Shown piece after piece: positions 8,267 through 16,716 of a stretch of 64,000 nucleotides of DNA. The stretch is from Brevundimonas variabilis (GTDB taxonomy: Bacteria; Pseudomonadota; Alphaproteobacteria; Caulobacterales; Caulobacteraceae). Within the stretch, counting starts at the first letter, position 1; the number at the start of each line of letters is the position of its first letter. The notes below the pieces were generated by a model. The model was not told the DNA's origin and searched no databases. It worked only from the letters and a program-made list of their open reading frames with translations. The stretch covers positions 124,001-188,000 of the forward strand of contig NZ_JACHOR010000002.1 of the NCBI RefSeq assembly GCF_014199945.1, written 5' to 3'. Made by a program: the position numbers and the translations under genes.

Positions 8267-9016
8267 ATGCTCAAGATTGAAAATCTCCACGTCTCCGTCG
8301 GCGACAAGCCGATCCTCAAGGGCCTTACGCTCGACGTCCCCGCGGGCGAGGTGCATGCCATCATGGGGCCGAACGGGGCCGGCAAGTCGACGCTGGGCTA
8401 CGCCCTGTCCGGACGCCCCGGCTATGAGGCGACCGAAGGCTCGGTCCAGTGGGCGGGCGAGGACCTGCTTGAGCTCGACCCCGCAGCGCGAGCCGCCAAG
8501 GGTGTGTTCCTTTCGTTCCAGTATCCGATCGAGATCCCCGGTGTTCCGGCCCTGACCTTCGTGCGCACGGCGCTGAACGCCCAGAAGCGGGCGCGGGGCG
8601 AAGAGGAGGTCTCGGCCCCGGCTTTCCTGAAGGCGGTCAAGGCGGCATCGGCGGCGCTGAAGATGGACTTCGAGATGCTGAAGCGGCCGCTGAATGTAGG
8701 CTTCTCCGGCGGTGAGAAGAAGCGGATGGAAATCCTGCAGATGGCCCTGCTAGAGCCGTCGCTGCTGATCCTCGACGAGACGGATTCCGGTCTGGACATC
8801 GACGCCCTGCGGATCGTGTCAGAGGGGGTCAACGCCCTGCGTTCCCCCGACCGGGCCATGCTGGTGATCACCCACTATCAGCGGCTGCTGGACTATATCA
8901 AACCCGACCGGGTGCATGTGCTGGCCGCCGGCCGGATCGTGGCCTCGGGCGGTCCCGAACTGGCGCACCAGCTGGAGGCGGAAGGGTATGACAAATACCT
9001 GCCGGTGGCGGCTTGA
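8267..9016 (+). CDS. sufC: Fe-S cluster assembly ATPase SufC
   Basis: 249 residues from the ATG at 8267, where MLKIENLHVSVGDKPILKGL begins as in other SufC proteins; a longer in-frame start at 8234 would overlap sufB. Walker A is GPNGAGKSTLGY near residue 35, the signature is NVGFSGGEKKRMEILQMALL, Walker B is LLILDETDSGLDIDAL and the switch histidine is in LVITHYQRLLDYI. It drives the conformational cycle of SufBC2D. The stop lies one base before an inverted-repeat element that separates it from sufD. Confidence 0.97.
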   Translation: MLKIENLHVSVGDKPILKGLTLDVPAGEVHAIMGPNGAGKSTLGYALSGRPGYEATEGSVQWAGEDLLELDPAARAAKGVFLSFQYPIEIPGVPALTFVRTALNAQKRARGEEEVSAPAFLKAVKAASAALKMDFEMLKRPLNVGFSGGEKKRMEILQMALLEPSLLILDETDSGLDIDALRIVSEGVNALRSPDRAMLVITHYQRLLDYIKPDRVHVLAAGRIVASGGPELAHQLEAEGYDKYLPVAA

Positions 9017-9017
9017 T

Positions 9018-9180
9018 CGCCCTTCTCCCCTTGCGGGAGAAGGTGGCCCGCGCAGCGGGTCGCATGAGGGGTTACGCCCTCGTCTCCAGTGAGGGCTCTT
9101 CCAGCCAATCGGACGGGTTCCTGCGACCCCTCATCCGTCAGCCCTCGGCTGCCACCTTCTCCCGCAAGGGGAGAAGGGCG
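9018..9180. mobile_element. 163-bp MITE-like inverted-repeat element inside the suf operon
   Basis: Perfect 30-bp terminal inverted repeats at 9018-9047 and 9151-9180 enclose about 100 bp that are themselves partly self-complementary. Each arm also contains a small hairpin, CTTCTCCC-CTTGC-GGGAGAAG. No transposase or reading frame is present. The element begins one base after the sufC stop. Its right end carries a purine-rich GGGGAGAAGGG, and its last base is the G of the sufD GTG start. It fits a non-autonomous or REP-like repeat; copy number cannot be seen here. Confidence 0.8.
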
Positions 9181-10193
9181 TGACCGCAGTTGATCTGCGG
9201 GACCCCTCGACGTTTCCCACGCGGCGGGTCGAGGCCTGGAAATACACCGACCTGCGCAAGGTGCTGCGCGAGACGCCACCGCCGTCACCGGTTGTAGAGA
9301 TTGCGCCGGGCGGGCCGTTTGCCGGGCTGGGCGGCGAGGAACTGGCCTTTGCCAATGGCCGGGCAGTCGGGGCGGATGCCTTTGTCGCGTCGGGTGAACA
9401 GACCCTGAGGCTGCGGTTTGTTTCGGAAGCGACGGGTACGGGGCATTCGGCGGCGGTGCGGATCGCGGTCCGGCCCGGTGCGCGCCTGACCCTGCTGGAG
9501 AGCCACGAGGGACAGGGCGCGGCCTATGTCGCCAACTACCGGATCGAACTGGACATCCCGGCCGGAGCCGAGGTGACGCGGGTCGTGCTGGTGGACGAGC
9601 CAGCCGATGCCATTTCGGTGGCGGTTACCCAGGTGAAGACGGCCCCGGGCGCAATCTATCGCCAGACGACGATCACCAGCGGCGCGAGGCTGCAGCGTCA
9701 GGAGACGCATCTGGTGCACGGCGGCGAGGGGACCGAGATCACGCTGGATGGCCTGTATGCCCTGTCCGGTGAGCGCCACACCGACCTGACCAGCGTCGTC
9801 CGTCACGGCGGGCTGAACGGTGCGACCTCGCAGCTGACCAAGGGCGTGGTGCGTGACACCGCACGCGGCGTCTTCCAGGGCAAGATCGTGGTCGAGCGCG
9901 GCGCCGACGGCACCGACGCCCGGATGGGGCATCATGCCCTGATCCTGGGCGAGCGGGCCGAGGTCGATGCGAAGCCCGAGCTGGAAATCTATGCCGACGA
10001 TGTGCAGTGCGCTCATGGAAACACGGTCGGCAATCTGGACGAGGACGCGTTGTTCTACATGGAGCAGCGCGGCCTGCCCGCCGATGAGGCCCGGGCCCTG
10101 CTGACCCAGGCCTTCCTGATCGAGGTCGTCGACCGCATCGCCCACGAGGGCGCGAGAGAGGAGGTGCGGTCATGGCTGACGGCTCGGCTCTGA
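9180..10193 (+). CDS. sufD: Fe-S cluster assembly protein SufD
   Basis: 337 residues; GTG start at 9180 giving TAVDLRDPSTFPTRRVEAWK, with the family's WKYTDLR block at residue 20. The C-terminal beta-helix ends with LEIYADDVQCAHGNTVGNLD (near residue 275), then ALFYMEQRGLPADEARALL, the stretch paralogous to SufB. Partners with SufB and SufC in the scaffold complex. It is somewhat short compared with enterobacterial SufD. Translation probably uses a ribosome-binding site supplied by the neighbouring repeat, and its end overlaps sufS by 22 bp. Confidence 0.95.
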   Translation: MTAVDLRDPSTFPTRRVEAWKYTDLRKVLRETPPPSPVVEIAPGGPFAGLGGEELAFANGRAVGADAFVASGEQTLRLRFVSEATGTGHSAAVRIAVRPGARLTLLESHEGQGAAYVANYRIELDIPAGAEVTRVVLVDEPADAISVAVTQVKTAPGAIYRQTTITSGARLQRQETHLVHGGEGTEITLDGLYALSGERHTDLTSVVRHGGLNGATSQLTKGVVRDTARGVFQGKIVVERGADGTDARMGHHALILGERAEVDAKPELEIYADDVQCAHGNTVGNLDEDALFYMEQRGLPADEARALLTQAFLIEVVDRIAHEGAREEVRSWLTARL

Positions 10194-11410
10194 ATCGCTT
10201 CGACCCCTATGCCGCCCGGGCCCAGTTTCCGATCCTGTCGCGGACGGTGAACGGCAAGCCTCTGATCTATCTCGACTCTGCGGCCTCGGCGCAGAAGCCG
10301 CGGGCTGTGATCGACGCCCTGACGCATGCGATGGAGGGCAGCTATGCCAACGTCCATCGCGGGCTGCATACCCTGGCCAATGAGACGACCGACGCCTTCG
10401 AGGCTGCGCGCGAGACCGTTGCCCGTTTCCTGAACGCCGAGACGCCTGACCAGATCGTCTGGACCAAGGGCGGTACCGAGGCCTTCAATCTGGTGGCTTC
10501 CGGTCTGGGACAGTCGCTCCAGGCGGGCGACCAGATCATCGTCAGCCAGATGGAGCACCACGCCAATATCGTGCCATGGCACATGCTGCGCGAGCGCCTC
10601 GGCGTCGTGTTGAAATGGGCCCCTGTGCGGGACGATGGCTCGCTGGACATGGAAGCGCTGGCTATGCTGATCGGGCCGCGCACGCGGCTGGTGGCTGTGA
10701 CCCATATGTCGAATGTGCTGGGCACGGTGAACGACATTCGGGCCATCGCCGATCTCGCCCATGCCGCCGGGGCACTGGTGCTGGTCGATGGCTGTCAGGG
10801 GGCGGTGCACTGCCGCCCGGACGTCCAGGCGCTCGACTGTGACTTCTACATCTTCACCGGCCACAAGCTTTATGGCCCGACCGGGATCGGCGGGATGTAT
10901 GGCAAGCGGGCCGCGCTGGAGGCCCTGCCGCCCTATCAGGGTGGCGGCGAGATGATCGCCACGGTGACCGAAGACGCTGTAACCTATTCCGGTATCCCGC
11001 ACCGGTTCGAAGCCGGGACCCCGCCGATCCTCGAAGCGATCGGGCTGGGGGCTGCGCTCGAATGGTTCATGGGTTTCGATCGTGACGCCGTCGCGGCGCA
11101 CGAGATGGCCCTTTACGACCATGTCGTCGGGCGTCTGGCCGACCGGGACTGGCTGCGCATCATCGGCGAGGCTCCGGGCAAGGGGGCGATCCTGACCTTC
11201 ACGGTCGAGAATACCCATGCCCATGACGTGGCCCAGATTCTGGACCGATACGGCGTCGCCGTCCGGGCCGGAGTCCACTGCGCCGAGCCCCTGTCGCGCC
11301 GGTTCGGCATCACGTCGAGCGCGCGGGCCAGCTTCGCCCTATATAATACTGTTGAAGACGCAGACGCCTTTGTGGATGCCCTGATCAAGGCGCGGGAGTT
11401 CTTTGTGTGA
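10172..11410 (+). CDS. sufS: Cysteine desulfurase SufS (class II)
   Basis: 412 residues starting at ATG 10172 inside the end of sufD. N terminus FPILSRTVNGKPLIYLDSAA is characteristic. PLP lysine lies in FYIFTGHKLYGPTGIGGMYG near residue 230; the catalytic cysteine is in RAGVHCAEPLSRRFG near residue 370, the short-loop form of group II desulfurases that normally need SufE or SufU. Neither partner is present in the window. It is the second desulfurase of the operon. Confidence 0.95.
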   Translation: MADGSALNRFDPYAARAQFPILSRTVNGKPLIYLDSAASAQKPRAVIDALTHAMEGSYANVHRGLHTLANETTDAFEAARETVARFLNAETPDQIVWTKGGTEAFNLVASGLGQSLQAGDQIIVSQMEHHANIVPWHMLRERLGVVLKWAPVRDDGSLDMEALAMLIGPRTRLVAVTHMSNVLGTVNDIRAIADLAHAAGALVLVDGCQGAVHCRPDVQALDCDFYIFTGHKLYGPTGIGGMYGKRAALEALPPYQGGGEMIATVTEDAVTYSGIPHRFEAGTPPILEAIGLGAALEWFMGFDRDAVAAHEMALYDHVVGRLADRDWLRIIGEAPGKGAILTFTVENTHAHDVAQILDRYGVAVRAGVHCAEPLSRRFGITSSARASFALYNTVEDADAFVDALIKAREFFV

Positions 11411-11802
11411 GCCAGATGGACGAAACGATCAGCACGAGCGAGACCTTTGCCGAGACCTGGGCGGAGCCGCAGACGGCCGCCCTGTCGCAGGCCGAACTGG
11501 ACCAGTTGACCGAGGCCCTGATCAAGGCGCTGAAGACCGTGTTCGACCCTGAGATCCCGGTCGATGTTTATGAACTGGGCCTGATCTACAAGGTGGATCT
11601 GTCGGACGACAAGGATGTGCTGATCGATATGACCCTGACGGCGCCGGGCTGTCCGGTGGCGGGCGAGATGCCGGGCTGGATAGAGGACGCGGTGATGACC
11701 GTGCCGGGCATCAAGTCGGCGCGCGCCAATCTTGTGTTCGAGCCGCCATGGGATCCGTCCAAGATGAGCGACGAGGCCAAACTGGCCCTGAACATGTTCT
11801 GA
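11407..11802 (+). CDS. sufT: SufT-like Fe-S assembly factor (DUF59/MIP18 family)
   Basis: 131 residues; GTG at 11407 overlaps the sufS stop (an ATG nine bases on is an alternative). The DUF59 domain spans about residues 35-125, with ALKTVFDPEIPVDVYELGLI and the cysteine in TLTAPGCPVAGEMPGW. The C terminus carries the family's NLVFEPPWDPSKMSDEAKL. SufT proteins assist Fe-S maturation, probably by passing clusters to targets. The N-terminal 30 residues are poorly conserved and acidic. Confidence 0.9.
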   Translation: MSQMDETISTSETFAETWAEPQTAALSQAELDQLTEALIKALKTVFDPEIPVDVYELGLIYKVDLSDDKDVLIDMTLTAPGCPVAGEMPGWIEDAVMTVPGIKSARANLVFEPPWDPSKMSDEAKLALNMF

Positions 11803-11811
11803 GGTGAAGCG

Positions 11812-12231
11812 ATGACCGAGTTCGAGACATCGATATCCTCTGGTGTGGCTGGAAGCCGGCCGCGTCGTCCGCGTCCCAAGGCCGTGACCCTGACGGACGC
11901 CGCCGCCGAGCGGGTGCGCGAGATCATGGCCAATGCCGAGCAGGCCTATGTTGCCCTGCGGGTCGGGGTGAAGAACGGCGGCTGTGCGGGCCAGGAATAC
12001 ACCTTCGCCTATGCCGAAGAGATCGGCGCACTGGACGAGGTGGTCGAGGACAAGGGCGTGACCATCCTGATCGACCCCAAGGCCATTCTGTTCCTGATCG
12101 GATCCGAGATCGACTACGAGACCACGAAACTGGCCTCCAAATTCGTGTTCCGGAACCCGAACCAGACCGACGCCTGTGGCTGTGGCGAGAGCGTCACCAT
12201 CATCCCCGCGAAAGCGCTCGAGATCGACTGA
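11812..12231 (+). CDS. sufA: A-type Fe-S carrier SufA/IscA
   Basis: 139 residues. The three cluster-binding cysteines of A-type carriers are present: one in VKNGGCAGQEYTF near residue 59 and two in TDACGCGESV near 122. LTDAAAERVREIMANAEQAY opens the fold. The N-terminal 25 residues form an unconserved basic tail. It accepts clusters from SufBCD and delivers them to apoproteins. The stop TGA is directly followed by the metN ATG with no gap. Confidence 0.93.
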   Translation: MTEFETSISSGVAGSRPRRPRPKAVTLTDAAAERVREIMANAEQAYVALRVGVKNGGCAGQEYTFAYAEEIGALDEVVEDKGVTILIDPKAILFLIGSEIDYETTKLASKFVFRNPNQTDACGCGESVTIIPAKALEID

Positions 12232-13227
12232 ATGATCCGGCTCGAGGAGGTGACGAAGCGCTACCGCAGCGCGGCGGGCGAGCGCGTGGCGCTGGACGCC
12301 GTCAGCCTGACGGTGGCGAAGGGACAGGTGTTCGGCGTGGTCGGACGTTCCGGGGCGGGGAAGTCGACCCTGATCCGCACGATCAACCGGCTGGAGACAC
12401 CGGATGCCGGCAAGGTCTTCGTCGGGGATCGGGAAATCACGGCGCTGAAGCCCGCGGACCTTCGCGCGGCGCGTCGCCGGATCGGCATGATCTTCCAGCA
12501 TTTCAACCTGCTGAATGCCAGGACGATCGCCCAGAACGTCGCCTTTCCCTTGCGGCTGGAGGGACGGCCGGATGCCGAGATCGCGCGCCGAACGGCCGAG
12601 CTTCTGGATCAGCTGGGTCTGTCCGAGCATGCGAACAAGTTTCCGGCGCAGCTCTCGGGTGGACAGAAGCAGCGCGTAGGCATCGCCCGGGCCCTGGCCT
12701 GCGGTCCCGAGGTCCTCCTGTGCGATGAGGCAACCAGTGCTCTGGATCCGGAGACGACGGACGAGATCCTGAGCCTGCTGGACGGGCTGAACCGGGATCT
12801 GGGCCTGACCATCGTCCTGATCACCCACCAGATGGAGGTGGTTCGTCGGGTCTGTGACCGGGTGGCGGTGCTGAAAGACGGCCGGGTCGTGGAGGAGGGG
12901 GCCACGGCCGACGTGTTCCTGCATCCGCAATCGCCGGTGACCCGGGCCATGCTGGCCGAGGGCGAGGGCGGCGAGACACATGATGCATCGGCTGTACCGG
13001 CCGGCGGTCGACTGGCCCGGCTCACCTTCCGGGGAGCCGCGACCTATGAGCCCGAGCTCAGCCGCGTGGCCCGTGCGACGGGCGTGGACTATTCGATCCT
13101 GTCGGGCCGCATCAGCCGCATCCGGGGCGAGCCCTATGGCCAGATGGTCGTGGCCTTCACCAGCGGCGAGGCCGATGCGGCCATTGCTCAGCTGACGGCT
13201 CATGGCGTCATGGTGGAGGCGGTCTGA
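12232..13227 (+). CDS. metN: Methionine ABC transporter, ATP-binding protein MetN
   Basis: 331 residues. Walker A is GRSGAGKSTLIRTINRLE near residue 40, signature AQLSGGQKQRVGIARAL near 141, Walker B LLCDEATSALDPET near 165. After about residue 255 comes the C-terminal ACT-like NIL domain through which methionine inhibits MetNI transporters. It begins immediately after the sufA stop, with no room for its own promoter, so it is likely cotranscribed with suf. No SAM-sensing riboswitch is possible in that position. Confidence 0.95.
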   Translation: MIRLEEVTKRYRSAAGERVALDAVSLTVAKGQVFGVVGRSGAGKSTLIRTINRLETPDAGKVFVGDREITALKPADLRAARRRIGMIFQHFNLLNARTIAQNVAFPLRLEGRPDAEIARRTAELLDQLGLSEHANKFPAQLSGGQKQRVGIARALACGPEVLLCDEATSALDPETTDEILSLLDGLNRDLGLTIVLITHQMEVVRRVCDRVAVLKDGRVVEEGATADVFLHPQSPVTRAMLAEGEGGETHDASAVPAGGRLARLTFRGAATYEPELSRVARATGVDYSILSGRISRIRGEPYGQMVVAFTSGEADAAIAQLTAHGVMVEAV

Positions 13228-13889
13228 TGGATCTGTTCGCCAACGTCGACTGGCCCGAGATCGCCCGTGCAACGCGGGACACGCTGTTCATGCTGTTCGG
13301 GTCGATGGCTCTGACGGTCGTGTTCGGGATTCCGCTGGGTGTATTGCTGTATCTGTCGGGCAAGGGGCGGCTGGCGGCCAATCCGGTGCTGAATGGGGTA
13401 TTGTCGCTGGTGGTCAATATCCTGCGGTCCGTGCCCTTCATCATCCTGCTGATCGTCATGCTGCCGGTCACGGTGGTGCTGGTCGGGACCTCGCTGGGCG
13501 TGGCCGGAGCCATTCCGCCCCTCGTGGTTGGCGCGGCCCCCTTCTATGCGCGGCTGGTCGAGACGGCGCTGCGAGAAGTGGACAAGGGCGTGGTCGAGGC
13601 GACCCAGGCCATGGGCGGCTCGACCTTCCAGATCGTGACCCGGGCCCTGTTGCCCGAAGCCATGCCGGGGATCATCGCCGGGGCTACCGTCACGGCCATT
13701 GCCCTGGTCAGCTACACGGCCATGGCCGGTGTCGTGGGGGCCGGGGGACTGGGCGATCTGGCGATCCGGTTCGGCTATCAGCGGTTCCAGACCGATGTGA
13801 TGGTGGTGACCGTAGTTTTGCTGCTGGTGCTGGTGCAGATTCTTCAGATGATCGGTGACCGATTGGTCGCTAGGGTCTCTCACCGCTAG
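13227..13889 (+). CDS. metI: Methionine ABC transporter permease MetI
   Basis: 220 residues with about five hydrophobic membrane segments. The coupling-helix region that contacts MetN is in VETALREVDKGVVEATQAMG near residue 112, and the gene shares its first base with the metN stop. The signature GSMALTVVFGIPLGVLLYLS near the N terminus and LRSVPFIILLIVMLPVT near residue 70 are typical of D-methionine/L-methionine permeases. Confidence 0.94.
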   Translation: MDLFANVDWPEIARATRDTLFMLFGSMALTVVFGIPLGVLLYLSGKGRLAANPVLNGVLSLVVNILRSVPFIILLIVMLPVTVVLVGTSLGVAGAIPPLVVGAAPFYARLVETALREVDKGVVEATQAMGGSTFQIVTRALLPEAMPGIIAGATVTAIALVSYTAMAGVVGAGGLGDLAIRFGYQRFQTDVMVVTVVLLLVLVQILQMIGDRLVARVSHR

Positions 13890-13906
13890 ATTTTCGAGTG
13901 ATCCTG

Positions 13907-14710
13907 ATGCTTCGTCGTACCCTGCTTCTCGCCGCCGCCGCCCTGACGCTCGCTGCCTGCGGGCAGGGGGCTGAAAAGGCTTCCGATGGCACGGGGCCAC
14001 TGGTCGTGGGGGCCACGGCCGTGCCGCATGCCGAGATCCTGGAGTTCCTGAAGCCCACCTTGGAAGCGGCGGGGACGCCGATCGAGATCCGGGTGTTCAA
14101 CGACTATGTCCAGCCCAATACACAGCTGGTCGAGGGCGGGCTGGATGTGAATTATTTCCAGACCAAGCCCTATCTGGACGAGTTCAATGCGGCCCGCAGC
14201 GCCACGCTGGTGACGGTGGCCGGGGTCCATGTTGAGCCGCTCGGGGCCTATTCGCGCAAGTTCAAGACCCTCGCCGAGCTGCCGAACGGCGCCGACGTTG
14301 CCCTGCCGAATGACGCCTCGAACACCGGGCGGTCGTTGCTGCTGCTGCAGACGGCCGGTCTGATCACGCTGCGGGACGGGCAGAACCCGCTGCAGACCGT
14401 GCGTGACGTGACTGGTAACCCCAAGGCGGTCCGGTTCCGCGAGATCGAGGCCGCCACCCTGCCGCGCGTGCTGGACCAGGTCGACCTTGCGGTGATCAAC
14501 ACCAACTATGCGCTCGATGCAGGCCTCAAGCCCCGGACCGATGCCCTGGCGCTCGAGGGCGGCGACAGCCCCTATGTGAACTATCTGGTGTCGCGGACCG
14601 ACAACCAGTCCGATCCCCGCGTGCAGGCACTGGCGACCGCGCTGCGGTCTCAGGCGGTCAAGGACTTCATTGCCGGCAAGTATGACGGAGCGGTCGTTCC
14701 GGCGACCTAG
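13907..14710 (+). CDS. metQ: Methionine-binding lipoprotein MetQ (NlpA family)
   Basis: 267 residues from the ATG at 13907 (a GTG nine bases upstream is possible). Lipoprotein signal LRRTLLLAAAALTLAAC with the lipobox LAAC places it on the outer face of the inner membrane. NlpA-family blocks follow: LVVGATAVPHAEILEFLKP, VEGGLDVNYFQTKPYLDEFN, VALPNDASNTGRSLLLLQTA and DLAVINTNYALDAGL. It completes metNIQ. The end overlaps the convergent acyltransferase gene by 4 bp. Confidence 0.94.
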   Translation: MLRRTLLLAAAALTLAACGQGAEKASDGTGPLVVGATAVPHAEILEFLKPTLEAAGTPIEIRVFNDYVQPNTQLVEGGLDVNYFQTKPYLDEFNAARSATLVTVAGVHVEPLGAYSRKFKTLAELPNGADVALPNDASNTGRSLLLLQTAGLITLRDGQNPLQTVRDVTGNPKAVRFREIEAATLPRVLDQVDLAVINTNYALDAGLKPRTDALALEGGDSPYVNYLVSRTDNQSDPRVQALATALRSQAVKDFIAGKYDGAVVPAT

Positions 14711-15486
14711 GGGGCTGCCGCAGCCAGCTTCCTGACTTCATCGGGGGCCAGGACGCGGACGTTGGCAACGACCGGGCCGCCGCGAGCCTCGGCAATGAGT
14801 TCGGCGGTCCGGTCCTCGACCACCGCTTCCAGGCGGGCAAGGAACTCTTCCTTGCCGAGGCCCGTAGGGATGGGGTCGAGGAACTCCAGCGTCGCGACAC
14901 CGGGGTATTTGCGATACGCCTCCTGCGGCCAGAACAAGCCAAGGTTCGAGGCCAGGGGCACGACCGGCATGTCGAAGTCGCGATACATATGCCAGACGCC
15001 GGACCGGTAGCGGAATTTCTCGCCGACCTTCGCCAGATTGCCCTCGGGGTAGATCAGGATCCTGCGGCCTTCGGCGTGGGCGGCAGCGCCGCTTTGCTTC
15101 AGCGAGTCCCGCGCTTCACGGCCACCGCAGTTGTTGACGACAATGGCCCCCAGCTTGCGCAGGACTGTTCCAAGCAGTGGAAATTTCTCGAGATGGTCGC
15201 CGGTGACGAAGGCCAGATCGTCGAACTGGTCATAGGTCGCGAAGCCATCGCCCCAGCTCTGGTGTTTTGAAGCGATGATGAAGGCACCTTGCGGCAGGCG
15301 CGCCTTGCCGCGGACCTCGATCCGGATCCCTGCCAGCAACCGCATGGCCTGAACCATGCGGGCGACATAGCGACGAATGACCCAGGTCGTGGCGTCTCGG
15401 CCGGGGATCAGGGCTGCAAAGGCTGCTGTCAGGCCGTAGCCGATGGAAAGTGCCCAATAGGCGACCGCAAAGGCAAGGCTGCGCAT
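14707..15486 (-). CDS. plsC: 1-acyl-sn-glycerol-3-phosphate acyltransferase (PlsC family)
   Basis: 259 residues from ATG 15486, where a membrane anchor (RSLAFAVAYWALSIGYGL) begins; the frame is open 45 bases further up. The catalytic HX4D motif is KHQSWGDGFATYDQF near residue 73, followed by FPLLGTVLRKLGAIVVNN and the substrate-binding ILIYPEGNLAKVGE near 140. It should acylate lysophosphatidic acid to phosphatidic acid at the inner membrane. A specialised lysolipid acyltransferase cannot be ruled out. Confidence 0.9.
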   Translation of the reverse strand: MRSLAFAVAYWALSIGYGLTAAFAALIPGRDATTWVIRRYVARMVQAMRLLAGIRIEVRGKARLPQGAFIIASKHQSWGDGFATYDQFDDLAFVTGDHLEKFPLLGTVLRKLGAIVVNNCGGREARDSLKQSGAAAHAEGRRILIYPEGNLAKVGEKFRYRSGVWHMYRDFDMPVVPLASNLGLFWPQEAYRKYPGVATLEFLDPIPTGLGKEEFLARLEAVVEDRTAELIAEARGGPVVANVRVLAPDEVRKLAAAAP

Positions 15487-15550
15487 GAAAACCAGACTAT
15501 GGGTAGAACGGCGACCTGCAAAGGTCTGCACCGCAAGCGGGTGCGATTTG

Positions 15551-16606
15551 CTAGGCCGCTTCGGCGACGTTCTCGGCGTTGGTCACAAGGTTACGGCCAT
15601 TTCGCTTTGACACATAAAGCGCGCCGTCAGCACGGTCGAGCAGCGAGGAACCACTCTCGCCAGGATGCCTCTGCGCGAGGCCTGCCGAAATCGTCACGGC
15701 ACCCAGGTCGTCGTTGGTCGAGCGACGGCGCAGGGAACGGGCGCCGATTTCCTGGCGGATCCGGTTCAGGGCCACCTCAACCATGGCTGTACTTTCGTTG
15801 GCGAAAATGATCGCGAACTCTTCACCGCCATAGCGTGCGGCCACGCGCGGACTCTTGGCGACGCGCCCGATGACACTGGCCACATAGCGCAGGACCTGAT
15901 CACCGGTCTGATGGCCCCAGGTGTCGTTGAACCGCTTGAAGTGATCGATGTCGAGAACAGCCAGGCACACCGTGGACTTGTTTGCGTCTGCGACCTCACA
16001 TGCGCGCAGGAGTTCCTCGTCGAACGCCTTGCGGTTGGCCAGGTTCGTCAAGGCATCGGTCATCGCATCGCGCCGGACCTGTTCCAGGTGCTCGCGCAGT
16101 CGGGCAACCTCCTTGGTCGATGCATCGAGGCGGCTCTCGAGCGCTGAGTTTTCCTTTTGGATCCGTGTGGTTGCATCGCTCAGTCCACTCACGACCTCGC
16201 GCAAGTCCTCGGGCTGGGCCACTTTCTCGATGCTGGCCGAAGCGTCAGCCAGGGTCACTCCATAGGCGGCCTGCGATTTCTTGGCATGCGCAATGGCGTC
16301 CGACATGCTGGACAGTTCACGGTTCAGCACGGCACCCACGTCGCGGATCTCGTCCGAAAGGCGCCCGCGCGGCAGATACTCCGCCGCCAGCATTTCCGAA
16401 GTGCCCTCCGTGAAGGGGTCGGAACTGGCGAGCAATCGGCTCATTTCCTTGCCCAGGGGGCCCTCCGGGTCGCCGATATAGTGCAGCCAGAGTTCGAAAT
16501 TGAGCGGCGTCGGCCAGACTCCGGCAGCTTCCATGTCGATCAGGGCCTTGCGGGCCATAGCGAAGGCTTCCGGGCCCCGAAGAGCAGTTTCGACCTGTGT
16601 CGTCAT
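15551..16606 (-). CDS. GGDEF-domain diguanylate cyclase
   Basis: 351 residues from ATG 16606. Residues 1-150 form an N-terminal helical region (WPTPLNFELWLHYIGDP near 25) with no predicted membrane segment; about 150-185 look coiled-coil. The GGDEF domain follows, with an intact active site RYGGEEFAIIF near residue 275, so c-di-GMP synthesis is expected. The inhibitory RxxD site that usually sits five residues before GGEEF is absent (KSPR instead), so product inhibition through that site is unlikely. A 6-bp inverted repeat lies just upstream. Confidence 0.92.
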   Translation of the reverse strand: MTTQVETALRGPEAFAMARKALIDMEAAGVWPTPLNFELWLHYIGDPEGPLGKEMSRLLASSDPFTEGTSEMLAAEYLPRGRLSDEIRDVGAVLNRELSSMSDAIAHAKKSQAAYGVTLADASASIEKVAQPEDLREVVSGLSDATTRIQKENSALESRLDASTKEVARLREHLEQVRRDAMTDALTNLANRKAFDEELLRACEVADANKSTVCLAVLDIDHFKRFNDTWGHQTGDQVLRYVASVIGRVAKSPRVAARYGGEEFAIIFANESTAMVEVALNRIRQEIGARSLRRRSTNDDLGAVTISAGLAQRHPGESGSSLLDRADGALYVSKRNGRNLVTNAENVAEAA

Positions 16607-16631
16607 GAGCTGTTCCTGACCCGCGCATACT

Positions 16632-16652
16632 TTACCGCTGTACAAACGGTAA
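16632..16652. promoter_or_regulatory. Palindromic operator candidate upstream of the diguanylate cyclase
   Basis: TTACCG at 16632-16637 and CGGTAA at 16647-16652 form an inverted repeat with nine bases between, centred about 36 bp upstream of the ATG at 16606. The spacing of one helical turn plus position in the leader suggests a dimer-binding site. No cognate regulator is identified. Confidence 0.35.
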
Positions 16653-16716
16653 CCTACGTACGGTTCCGTAACACAGGGTTAAGCGTGGCCCTGGAAAGGC
16701 ATTAATCCAAGCAAAA

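Noticed and set aside
11113..13272. 719-codon antisense frame across sufS, sufT, sufA and metN
   Set aside because: It crosses four confirmed genes on the opposite strand and shows no domain; high GC produces such frames.
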